Shown piece by piece: positions 1 to 6,642 of a stretch of 11,184 nt of DNA; within the stretch, counting starts at the first letter, position 1; each line of letters opens with the position of its first letter. Position numbers and translations under genes: made by a program. Under the pieces are notes generated by a model that was not told the origin of the DNA, searched no databases, and saw only the letters and a program-made list of their open reading frames with translations. Location of the stretch: NCBI GenBank assembly GCA_934086815.1, contig CAKOIM010000029.1, forward strand, positions 1 through 11,184, in the 5' to 3' direction. Source of the stretch: an uncultured Bacilli bacterium (GTDB lineage: Bacteria; Bacillota_I; Bacilli_A; RF39; UBA660).

Positions 1-72
1 CCCGAAGCCTCTTATCCCGAAGCCTCTTATCCCGAAGCCTCTTATCCCGAAGCCTCTTATCCCGAAGCCTCT
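1..72. repeat. 15-bp perfect tandem repeat, 4.8 copies, truncated by window edge
   Basis: The unit CCCGAAGCCTCTTAT occurs four times in full (1-15, 16-30, 31-45, 46-60) plus 12 bases of a fifth copy (61-72), with no mismatch. The unit is 8/15 G+C, much richer than the flanking DNA. The array runs off the left edge, so its true length is unknown. Because 15 is a multiple of three, all three plus-strand frames stay open through the array (PEASY, PKPLI or RSLLS pentapeptides), so the array could be the C-terminal end of a plus-strand gene outside the window. The PEASY frame runs on to a TAA at 139-141. However, CCC and GCC codons are uncommon in this window, and no start or RBS is visible. I favour a non-coding minisatellite. 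The identical copies suggest recent expansion. Confidence 0.95.
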
Positions 73-81
73 ACTATTAAA

Positions 82-111
82 ATGATAAGATATTTCTCTT
101 ACTCTTGTCAA
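82..111 (-). promoter_or_regulatory. Sigma-A-type promoter reading left into the tandem repeat
   Basis: On the minus strand a perfect -35 TTGACA (111-106) is followed after 18 nt by TATCAT (87-82), a 5/6 match to the -10 consensus. The predicted start point is near 75, so the transcript would begin immediately before the first 15-bp unit and run through the array. The promoter lies just downstream of the LCP stop codon (131-133), so it probably serves the next minus-strand gene or RNA beyond the left edge. The call rests on sequence match only, in AT-rich DNA where chance matches occur; the perfect -35 makes this one better than most. Confidence 0.55.
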
Positions 112-130
112 GTCTTTTCTAAACACTTTT

Positions 131-1546
131 TTATTTCATAACATTACTAATCTTTTCTTGTGCTTTACTTACACTATCAACATTTTGTTTCATAACATAA
201 AGCTTATTTTTCTTATAACTATAAGTGTAATCATAAGCATCATAACCATCTAAACTAATACCTTCTATTTTCCATGAGCCATTATCTTTCATTTGTTTTT
301 TTATAAATTTACTTATTTCTTCGTCTGTAAAATTTGTCATAAACTTATCATCTAATGACTTTAATAATTTTGGATAATTAGTAATAATACTTGGACTTAA
401 AACTTTATTTATTAAAGCAGTTAAAACAATTTCTTGATTTTTACCTCTTTGTCTATCACCATCTTTAAAAGCTTTTCTCTCTCTTACAAAAGATAAGGCT
501 TCTTTACCATTTAACTTATTCTTTCCTTTATTATATTTATATCCATCTTGAGATGTAAAAGTATAATCAGATACTACTTCTATTCCCCCAATAGCATTTA
601 CAATTTCTTCAACTGAACTAAAATTAACTTTAACATAATAGTTTATATCTGTATTAAGTAAATCTTTTAAAGTAAATATACTTTCATCTACGCCATAAAT
701 TCCAGCATGAGTTAACTTATCATATTCTTTAAAACTATGTAATTTAACATAATAATCCCTTGGAATATTTGTAAGTAAAATCTCTTTAGTCTTAGGATTA
801 ACACTAACAACTATATTTACATCACTTCTACTAACATTAGTAATAGATCCATATGTATCTATACCAGATAAATATATATTAAATGGTGTATTTAAAATAT
901 TAATATTTTTCTTAATCGAATTAGTCTTTAATTCTATTTTTATCTTTTTTATAACCCTTACTTTATTATATAACTCCTCATTATCTTCTTTTAATATATC
1001 TAACGCTGATGCTTCGACTAAAAATGCATCAATATTATTATTAATTAAACTACTTCCAAGTTCTGAAACATCATCTAATACTTTACTTTTAAACTCTATT
1101 TTTTTATTTAAAGTATCTATTGCCTTACCTAATCCTTCCCTTTTATTAGTATTTAAATGCCCTATAACTTTATTATTTAAATCATCAATTACTTTATACT
1201 TACTCGAATCTAAAACACAAACAACATAGTTTTCAGTCTTATAATCTTTAAAACCTAATTGTTTTAAAAAATCTATTGTATTAAGTTCATAATTTATACC
1301 TATGATCATTAAAGTTATTCCAAATATGGAAAATAAAGCTCCGAAAAAGTGACGAACTTTCCCATTTGTAAGAGTTAAAAACAAAATAAATATATCATAG
1401 ATTAATACAATCACAGCAAGTACACTAAAGTACTCTAAAGGAAGGACATTAATAAAATATATTAGACCTATTACTAGTAAAGACACTAGTAAATTAAATA
1501 TTCCTAAATATTTAACAAAACTAATTTTATTCTTTTTCTTTTTCAT
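131..1546 (-). CDS. LCP (LytR-CpsA-Psr) family wall-polymer ligase with three membrane segments and a solute-binding-like domain
   Basis: This 471-residue protein has three hydrophobic segments near residues 11-33, 38-60 and 67-85. A region at about 105-205 follows that resembles half of a periplasmic solute-binding fold (pattern DLNNKVIGHL, later NNNIDAFLVE). The LCP catalytic domain spans about 222-375. LCP hallmarks are the SRSD motif at 239-242, IPRD at 261-264, FVRERK at 353-358 and DRQRGKNQ at 364-371, the Arg/Asp residues that bind the polyprenyl pyrophosphate. LCP enzymes transfer undecaprenyl-linked glycopolymers such as teichoic acids or capsule to peptidoglycan outside the membrane. 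The start ATG has an RBS, GGAGG at 1557-1553, and lies 1 nt beyond the stop of the upstream gene. It is the last gene of the TagO operon, which fits attachment of that operon's polymer. Most characterised LCP proteins have a single anchor helix, so the N-terminal architecture is a variant. The substrate is unknown. Confidence 0.92.
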   Translation of the reverse strand: MKKKKNKISFVKYLGIFNLLVSLLVIGLIYFINVLPLEYFSVLAVIVLIYDIFILFLTLTNGKVRHFFGALFSIFGITLMIIGINYELNTIDFLKQLGFKDYKTENYVVCVLDSSKYKVIDDLNNKVIGHLNTNKREGLGKAIDTLNKKIEFKSKVLDDVSELGSSLINNNIDAFLVEASALDILKEDNEELYNKVRVIKKIKIELKTNSIKKNINILNTPFNIYLSGIDTYGSITNVSRSDVNIVVSVNPKTKEILLTNIPRDYYVKLHSFKEYDKLTHAGIYGVDESIFTLKDLLNTDINYYVKVNFSSVEEIVNAIGGIEVVSDYTFTSQDGYKYNKGKNKLNGKEALSFVRERKAFKDGDRQRGKNQEIVLTALINKVLSPSIITNYPKLLKSLDDKFMTNFTDEEISKFIKKQMKDNGSWKIEGISLDGYDAYDYTYSYKKNKLYVMKQNVDSVSKAQEKISNVMK

Positions 1547-1547
1547 C

Positions 1548-3032
1548 TCAAACCTCCGAAATATTAATACTTATACCCTCACCTGTATTTGGAACATGTG
1601 AAGAATAACAAGTATCTATTACATATAAACTTATTAATATAATACACATAATAGTAACTAGTTTTTTATTTAATTTATTATATACTTTATCAAATAAAGG
1701 TGCAAGTATATAAGTAAAAGCACAGCCACCAAAACCAAATAACATTAACCCTTCTAGACATATTCTCCCATTAACGTTTAAAAAATATCCACTATAATCC
1801 CAATATTTTAAATGTTTAACATATTCTAAATAACATGATGTAAAGTATTCAACTACTCCACATAATATAAATGTCATAATAAATAATGTAGATGGTTTAT
1901 CCCGAAATTTTTTCAATAAAATTAATATTAATATACCACCCCATCCATATATTGGAAGCCATGGCCCATATAAAGCCCCACGATTTACAAATATACCAGT
2001 TTTTACAAATTGTAATAAAACTTCAAAAAGCCAACCAATAAAAGAAAAGGTAAAAAACAACAATATATATGTTTTTAGACTATAACTTTTATTATAATCT
2101 AAATTTAATCTTTTCTTATTTACTTTATCTACGTAAAACTTATCAACACTACTTGGAAGAGCTAGAGAATTATCACATAAATCATTCGGAGCATTAACTC
2201 TTAATTGCATATAAATTTCTGCATATAAACATTCTTTATATACATCCGAATAAAATATAGATGTAATATTTAAACTTATAATTTTTAAAAATCCCCAAAT
2301 AAGTAAAGATAAATCAATTTTAAACATTTCCATCTTTTTACCCATAGATATCTCTTTACTTATTCTAAATGCTTCTTTTTTACTTAAATTAGGATTTTCA
2401 GCTAAAATATAAGGAATCATTTTATATTCATAATACTTAACAAAACCCATAACTATTGTTAGTGACCATAAAATTTGATATATACTACGCATAAATAAAA
2501 TATAACTTTCCGAAAATACTCTTTTAACTTTATAAGGATATAGTATTCTATCCATATTAGTCTTATATCTTCGATGTTCTAAAAAGTATCTTGCCTCACC
2601 TACTTTAAATACTTGTAAAAATAAAATATTAAAGAGTAAATAAAGAAAAGTTGTAACAAGTAATATAACTCCGGCACCTAACTTTTGATTAAATATAATC
2701 TTATTTAAAGCATTAATAATAGAAAATACAACTGAACTAGCACTAGTCGTTTCATTAATAATATAAGATATTACTCCATACTTATGATCAAAACTAACAT
2801 TTTTTCTAACAATATGATCAACTAATTCTTCGATAATTTCACCATTAGTAATTTTGCTTTTTTCAAGTATTTTATATTCATCTTTAACTAAGTCTTTACG
2901 TATATTTAAAGTAGCATAATTAAAGCCTCCATATAAAAGAATAGAACAAATAAAAGCAACAACAACATTACGAAAATAATTTCTTTTAACATTTTTTCTA
3001 GCTTCTTTTTTTAACTCGAACACATAAATCAC
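1548..3032 (-). CDS. DUF975 / CmpB-like fusion integral membrane protein
   Basis: I start this at GTG 3032 (494 residues) because GAGAG at 3045-3041 sits 8 nt upstream. The longer frame, from GTG 3077, has no RBS and would overlap the previous gene. The N-terminal half (about 4-275) looks like DUF975: a basic start (FELKKEARKN), four membrane segments near 20-40, 120-142, 176-200 and 236-261, and the signature LAENPNLSKKEAFRISKE followed by a helix with IWGFL. The C-terminal half (about 320-447, plus a last helix at 458-476) resembles the CmpB-like 'putative ABC-transporter type IV' family, with FIGWLFEVLLQ, RGALYGPWLPIYGWGG and GRICLEGLMLFGFGG. Neither family has an established biochemical role and no ATPase is encoded nearby. 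The gene lies 16 nt after the O-antigen-ligase-like gene and 1 nt before the LCP gene, so it is almost certainly co-transcribed with them. A role in polymer export or assembly is only guilt by association. It ends in TGA. Confidence 0.82.
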   Translation of the reverse strand: MIYVFELKKEARKNVKRNYFRNVVVAFICSILLYGGFNYATLNIRKDLVKDEYKILEKSKITNGEIIEELVDHIVRKNVSFDHKYGVISYIINETTSASSVVFSIINALNKIIFNQKLGAGVILLVTTFLYLLFNILFLQVFKVGEARYFLEHRRYKTNMDRILYPYKVKRVFSESYILFMRSIYQILWSLTIVMGFVKYYEYKMIPYILAENPNLSKKEAFRISKEISMGKKMEMFKIDLSLLIWGFLKIISLNITSIFYSDVYKECLYAEIYMQLRVNAPNDLCDNSLALPSSVDKFYVDKVNKKRLNLDYNKSYSLKTYILLFFTFSFIGWLFEVLLQFVKTGIFVNRGALYGPWLPIYGWGGILILILLKKFRDKPSTLFIMTFILCGVVEYFTSCYLEYVKHLKYWDYSGYFLNVNGRICLEGLMLFGFGGCAFTYILAPLFDKVYNKLNKKLVTIMCIILISLYVIDTCYSSHVPNTGEGISINISEV

Positions 3033-3048
3033 ACTCAAATCTCTCTTA

Positions 3049-4437
3049 TTATATATTTTTTTTCGTAAAATTACCACTAATAATGAATGTAAATGGTAAC
3101 ATAATATTTAAGCTATTTAAAATATTACCAGTAAGATATGCAGATATAATAAATAAACATAATACTAAAGATAAGGCAAATAAGAAAAATGTTTGATATT
3201 TAAAAAACATATAAGCCATATAACAAATTAGATAAATAAATATAAATAGTAAAATGATACTTCCAATAATTCCAAAAGCATAATAATGTAAAACAAAGTC
3301 TCTTTCAATATTAAATATATTTTGAATTCTTGTATTACTTATTCCCCATAAAATATCATATTTATTATTATTTATTTCTACGACTCTTTTTATAATACTA
3401 GTCTCAATTAATCGATAATTCATCTCATTCGTAGGTACATTTCTAACAAATTGATACCAAAAGTCTTCATCATAACTTATTGGGTAGTAACTTTCAAAAA
3501 AAACTTTTGGTAAATAACTAGGATTATAATTATCATATACATAAGCCTTCTTTTGTGTTAATGTATCAATATCTTGATAAGTACTTAAATTACTTTGATT
3601 TAACTCTAAATCTCTATTTTTATACGGAGAAATAGGAATTAAGATCAACCATAATATAAATAATAGTCCTAAGAAAAATATAGACTTTTGAAATTTACAC
3701 TTTTTTAAAATAACAAATAAGAAATAAATAGCTAATAGAACGCCCAAAGCTAAAAGAGCCCCTAAAGAAGAAATTCTTGTTCCTAACATAAGCATACTAA
3801 AAAAAATACAAGTTATAGACAAATAATCTTTTTTTCTCGTTAAAAAATCATATAATAAAATAATTTCCAAAATAAGCATCCATAAAGCTATTTGATTCGC
3901 ATACATAAAATAAAATCTAGAAGCAGTCTCTTGATAATAATTATTTATATTCCATTCAAAAATATTTTTAGTTATAACATTATCACTATAAGTACTTAAA
4001 CTAAATTTAAAAACATTACTTATAATTATACTCAAAGATATAAATAAAGCCCAAAACTTTATTAAGGTAATATACTTTTTATAAGATATATTTTGATACT
4101 TTAAAGAATACAATAAATTAATCGGAGTCACTAATTTTAAAATAGTTAATGTTTCTTTAAAAACACTATAATAAAAATTACCTGGTACTAAAGACTTAAA
4201 AGAAAATGAATGTCTATAACTAATAAATAAATATAATAATACTAATAAATAATATAAAAATAAGTATTTTAAGTTCTTACGTGAATCCTTATGTACTATA
4301 ATGGTCATTACCAAAATTATAGATACCATTACGATTTCCAATAAAGTAATTAATTGACTATGGAAAAATGTTAAACTAAATATTGGAAATAAAGCTAAAA
4401 AAACTAATGTGCTACTTTCTAATATTTTTTTCATCAT
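3049..4437 (-). CDS. O-antigen ligase/polymerase-like (WaaL/Wzy-type) polytopic membrane protein
   Basis: This is a very hydrophobic protein of 462 residues with roughly ten or more membrane helices. It has one large extracytoplasmic loop at about 270-382 between the later helices. The Wzy/WaaL signature is visible as LGTRISSLGALLAL (Arg at 221) before the loop and ERDFVLHYYAFGIIG (378-392) after it, matching the typical 'E/N-D-x-L-x(n)-G-I-I-G' end of the loop. Such enzymes use undecaprenyl-diphosphate-linked glycans as substrate and either polymerise repeat units or ligate glycans to an acceptor. The start is taken at ATG 4437, with ATG 4434 equally possible; AAGGAAG at 4447-4441 is the RBS. 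A TTG at 4461 would lengthen it by 8 residues but lacks an RBS. The gene overlaps the 3' end of the TagO gene by about 26 nt, which suggests translational coupling. Whether it polymerises or ligates cannot be told from sequence. Confidence 0.8.
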   Translation of the reverse strand: MMKKILESSTLVFLALFPIFSLTFFHSQLITLLEIVMVSIILVMTIIVHKDSRKNLKYLFLYYLLVLLYLFISYRHSFSFKSLVPGNFYYSVFKETLTILKLVTPINLLYSLKYQNISYKKYITLIKFWALFISLSIIISNVFKFSLSTYSDNVITKNIFEWNINNYYQETASRFYFMYANQIALWMLILEIILLYDFLTRKKDYLSITCIFFSMLMLGTRISSLGALLALGVLLAIYFLFVILKKCKFQKSIFFLGLLFILWLILIPISPYKNRDLELNQSNLSTYQDIDTLTQKKAYVYDNYNPSYLPKVFFESYYPISYDEDFWYQFVRNVPTNEMNYRLIETSIIKRVVEINNNKYDILWGISNTRIQNIFNIERDFVLHYYAFGIIGSIILLFIFIYLICYMAYMFFKYQTFFLFALSLVLCLFIISAYLTGNILNSLNIMLPFTFIISGNFTKKNI

Positions 4438-5485
4438 TAACTTCCTTACTATGATGTTCAAATAATATATCTGTTTTTAAAACAATAAATAGTAAAAATA
4501 TCATTAACAATATATATATACCAATAGCTATTTGATTATCTCCAAGACAATAAAAGATAGAAATAGTAGCAAACAATATATCAATTGCATAAATAATTAA
4601 AATACTAGCAACGGGACTATATTTCATTTTTAATAGTTGATGATGAAAGTGTTCTTTATCAGCTTCGACAATATTTTGTCCCTTTATGAGTCTTCTTAAA
4701 ATAGCAAAAATAGTATCGAAGATTGGAATAGCAAGTATTGTAACAGGTACAATTAATGAAGTAAATGTCGTAACTTTATAACCTAGCAAAGCTATAATAG
4801 ACACCATAAAACCTAAAAATAAACTACCTGTATCTCCCATAAATATTTTGGCCGGAGGAAAATTATACACTAAAAATCCTAAGGTTGAACCAAGCATAAT
4901 CAAAGATAAAATTATATCTAAGCCTCCGATTCTATTTAAAATAAAAGCAATAATAGATATCGTTAAAAAATATATTGCGCTTATTCCACTTGCAAGTCCA
5001 TCTAATCCATCTATTAAATTAATAGCATTTGTAATACCTATTATAAAAACAATAGAAATAATATTATTAACAATAGAATTAAAATATAACTTGTATCCAA
5101 ATAATGATATTTCTTGAAAACTTAAATTTCCATATATAACTACTAAACTTGCAGCAATTACTTGAACAATCAATTTATATCTTGCTTTAACAGGATTAAT
5201 ATCATCAAATATACCCACTAAAATAAGTAAAAAACTACTTATTAAAATAGAAATCATTTGGGTATTTATCTCCCCATACATAACATATCCTAATAAAAAT
5301 GATAAAAATATTGCTAAGCCTCCAAGTCTTGGCATGGGAACTTTATGTATTTTTCTGGCATTTGGTTGATCTAATGCATTTATATGAATAGCTATTTTTT
5401 TTACTATCGGCACTAAAATAAGTGATGCCAAAAAAGAAACTATAACTATAACAAAAACATTATGATTATTAACTACTAATTTCAT
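4412..5485 (-). CDS. tagO: Undecaprenyl-phosphate N-acetylglucosaminyl-1-phosphate transferase (TagO/WecA family)
   Basis: Family knowledge: this enzyme transfers GlcNAc-1-phosphate from UDP-GlcNAc to undecaprenyl phosphate at the inner face of the membrane, the first step of wall teichoic acid and related glycopolymers. The 357-residue protein has about eleven membrane helices and all family motifs: RKIHKVPMPRLGG (44-56), the Asp pair in GIFDDINP (94-95), NAINLIDGLDGLASG (153-167), FMGDTGSLFLGF (215-226), PIFDT (254-258) and the cytoplasmic HFHH (279-282). The HxHH loop favours TagO/WecA over MraY. The start is ATG 5485, preceded by AGGTGA (5496-5491) at 5-nt spacing; an in-frame GTG at 5494 is part of that RBS. 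It heads the four-gene operon, follows the cotJC terminator, and has a -10-like TATAAT just upstream. The next gene begins inside its 3' end. The acceptor polymer is unknown because no glycosyltransferases lie nearby. Confidence 0.93.
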   Translation of the reverse strand: MKLVVNNHNVFVIVIVSFLASLILVPIVKKIAIHINALDQPNARKIHKVPMPRLGGLAIFLSFLLGYVMYGEINTQMISILISSFLLILVGIFDDINPVKARYKLIVQVIAASLVVIYGNLSFQEISLFGYKLYFNSIVNNIISIVFIIGITNAINLIDGLDGLASGISAIYFLTISIIAFILNRIGGLDIILSLIMLGSTLGFLVYNFPPAKIFMGDTGSLFLGFMVSIIALLGYKVTTFTSLIVPVTILAIPIFDTIFAILRRLIKGQNIVEADKEHFHHQLLKMKYSPVASILIIYAIDILFATISIFYCLGDNQIAIGIYILLMIFLLFIVLKTDILFEHHSKEVNDEKNIRK

Positions 5486-5504
5486 TTTCTTCACCTATAA
5501 AAAC

Positions 5505-5533
5505 ATTATACCTTAAATGAAGCCAAAATAAAA
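5505..5533 (-). promoter_or_regulatory. Candidate promoter of the tagO operon
   Basis: A perfect -10 hexamer TATAAT lies at 5510-5505 on the minus strand. With 17-nt spacing the -35 position (5533-5528) reads TTTTAT, a weak match. The predicted start point near 5498 would leave a leader of about 13 nt beginning just before the RBS AGGTGA (5496-5491). It sits directly after the cotJC terminator, where a new transcription unit would be expected. The -35 region overlaps the terminator U-tract. Confidence 0.45.
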
Positions 5534-5564
5534 GAACCAGATATTATTTATATCCGAGTTCTTT
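5525..5564 (-). terminator. Intrinsic terminator of the cotJ operon, overlapping the cotJC stop codon
   Basis: On the minus strand, AAAGAAC (5564-5558) pairs with GTTCTTT (5537-5531). An inner GATAT/ATATC pairing (5554-5550 with 5544-5540) closes a 5-nt loop at 5549-5545, with a small internal mismatch between the two stems. TATTTT follows (5530-5525). The last five sense codons of cotJC and its TAA (5546-5544) lie inside the hairpin. Confidence 0.75.
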
Positions 5565-6104
5565 ATAATAATTGTATAATTCTTTAAATCTATGAAAATG
5601 AACTACTTCTCTTTGGCGTAAGAACAAAAGAGGCTCAATAACACATGGATCTGTTGCTAAATCTATTAAATGTTCATAAACAGTTTTAGCTTTTTGTTCT
5701 GCGGCCATATCTTCGCTTAAGTCTGTTAAAGGGTCCCCCGTTACAGCGAATATACTAGCATCAAATGGTACCCCAGTTGCACTTGATGGATATATTCCTT
5801 TTCCATGTTCTGTATAATATTCTTCTAATCCAGCTTCTTTTATTTCATCAATTGTAGCATTACTCATAAGTTGATGAACCATAGTTCCAACCATTTCTAA
5901 ATGGCCAATTTCTTCACAAGCAATATCATTTAAAAGTGCTCTTCCTCTTTCATCTGGCATTGTATATTTTTGGGAAAAATATCTTAGTGCTGCTCCAAGT
6001 TCACCAGCAAAACCCCCTACTTGAGTAATGATTAACTTAGCCATCTTTAAATCCTTTTTTGTAATATTAACCGGATAACTTAAATTCTTTACATATTTAT
6101 ACAT
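5544..6104 (-). CDS. cotJC: Spore coat protein CotJC, manganese-catalase family
   Basis: This 186-residue protein aligns from its first residues with CotJC (opening MYKYVKNLSYPV). The di-manganese catalase fold is recognisable. All five expected metal ligands are visible: Glu35 (GELGAALRY), Glu65 and His68 (EEIGHLEM), Glu136 (AAEQKAK) and His169 (VVHFHRF), with spacing very close to that of the Lactobacillus plantarum enzyme. It is therefore likely to bind metal and possibly to degrade hydrogen peroxide in the spore coat. The start is ATG 6104, with a strong RBS AGGAGG (6118-6113) 8 nt upstream. An in-frame extension to 6179 reads through the 3' part of the neighbouring gene and is rejected. 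It overlaps the CotJA-CotJB gene by 8 nt and is translationally coupled to it; the RBS lies inside that gene. A terminator covers its stop codon. Confidence 0.95.
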   Translation of the reverse strand: MYKYVKNLSYPVNITKKDLKMAKLIITQVGGFAGELGAALRYFSQKYTMPDERGRALLNDIACEEIGHLEMVGTMVHQLMSNATIDEIKEAGLEEYYTEHGKGIYPSSATGVPFDASIFAVTGDPLTDLSEDMAAEQKAKTVYEHLIDLATDPCVIEPLLFLRQREVVHFHRFKELYNYYKELGYK

Positions 6105-6531
6105 ATTTTGTTCCTCCTGTATTTTGCCAAGGCCAAGGATTATCAATCCATTCAAATTTTGACAATGATTTATTTTCATTAACTTCTAAAGGGCCAAAAC
6201 ACTCAACATATTCAAGTTCCAACTTCATAAGTCTTTCAGCAACATTTTTAAAAATTTCTAACATTTCTCTATCAGACTCATGTAGATCTAAATATAAATT
6301 TAAATCATTTAAGACAAAAGATAATTTTGTAATCTCTAATAGCATATCTTCCCTTTTATTTTCGCCCACCATTTTTCGATAAGTATAATTTTTATATGGT
6401 TTATATATGTCATCAAACATATTTCCCCTTAAAAAACCTGTTTCAAAATTACTTATTTTTTCTTTTTTAAACTTTAAATCTTCAATTGGTAATGAAAAGT
6501 TAAAAAAGCCTATATTTTCATCAAATAACAT
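6097..6531 (-). CDS. cotJB: Spore coat protein CotJA-CotJB fusion
   Basis: The C-terminal part of this 144-residue protein (about 62-137) is CotJB: LNDLNLYLDLH, a helical middle, FGPL at 112-115 and the Pro/Trp-rich NPWPWQN ending. The N-terminal part contains GFLRGNMFDDIYKPYKNY (32-49), which resembles the core of CotJA (pattern G-x-L-F/M-x-x-L/I-Y-x-P-Y). In Bacillus subtilis, CotJA, CotJB and CotJC are three separate genes of one operon; here the first two appear to be one polypeptide. CotJ proteins assemble into the inner spore coat during mother-cell development. The start is ATG 6531, with GGGAGGA (6542-6536) 4 nt upstream. No coding region for a separate CotJA exists upstream, because the divergent ftsK gene begins about 110 nt away. 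The CotJB assignment is strong; the CotJA assignment rests on a short motif. Confidence 0.85.
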   Translation of the reverse strand: MLFDENIGFFNFSLPIEDLKFKKEKISNFETGFLRGNMFDDIYKPYKNYTYRKMVGENKREDMLLEITKLSFVLNDLNLYLDLHESDREMLEIFKNVAERLMKLELEYVECFGPLEVNENKSLSKFEWIDNPWPWQNTGGTKYV

Positions 6532-6547
6532 ATTTTCCTCCCATTTT

Positions 6548-6556
6548 TATATTATG
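6548..6556 (-). promoter_or_regulatory. Possible sporulation-sigma -10 element for the cotJ operon
   Basis: The minus strand reads CATAATATA at 6556-6548, which fits the CATA-N3-TA -10 pattern of mother-cell sigma factors (sigma E/K). It is placed to start transcription just at or before the RBS of the fused cotJ gene. No convincing sigma E or K -35 is present at the expected distance, so the assignment is tentative. cotJ is under sigma E control in B. subtilis. Confidence 0.35.
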
Positions 6557-6597
6557 TTAAAATAAATATTTGTCCTAGGTAAATTGCTTAGAAACGT

Positions 6598-6626
6598 TTG
6601 AATATTTATATAACTTAATGTATAAT
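6598..6626 (+). promoter_or_regulatory. Sigma-A-type promoter of ftsK
   Basis: TTGAAT (6598-6603; 4/6 to TTGACA) and a perfect TATAAT (6621-6626) are separated by exactly 17 nt. The start point is predicted at about 6633, at the RBS GGTGA (6633-6637) and upstream of ATG 6643. This makes the upstream ATG 6631 an unlikely start. Confidence 0.65.
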
Positions 6627-6642
6627 TAAAATGGTGATTAGT

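Noticed and set aside
13..66. Repeated TTATCCCGA at repeat junctions as DnaA boxes or plasmid iterons
   Set aside because: Each matches TTATCCACA at 7 of 9 positions, but the important CAC core is lost. No replication gene is in the window, and the matches are a trivial result of the tandem repeat.
1..72. CRISPR array
   Set aside because: The repeats are directly adjacent with no spacers, and the unit is too short.
1548..1550. Use of TGA as tryptophan (mycoplasma code)
   Set aside because: The Trp codons checked are TGG, and TGA 1550-1548 is placed as a normal stop right before the next gene's start.
3033..3077. Upstream GTG start for the DUF975/CmpB gene
   Set aside because: It has no RBS and overlaps the 3' end of the previous gene; GTG 3032 has a well-spaced GAGAG.
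4848..5117. 89-codon open frame on the plus strand inside the tagO gene
   Set aside because: It lies antisense within a strongly supported TagO coding region, has no RBS, and its translation is a low-complexity shadow of the membrane helices.
6105..6179. 25-residue N-terminal extension of CotJC
   Set aside because: It reads through the end of the CotJA-CotJB gene in another frame. The CotJC family starts at MYKY and a strong RBS precedes ATG 6104.
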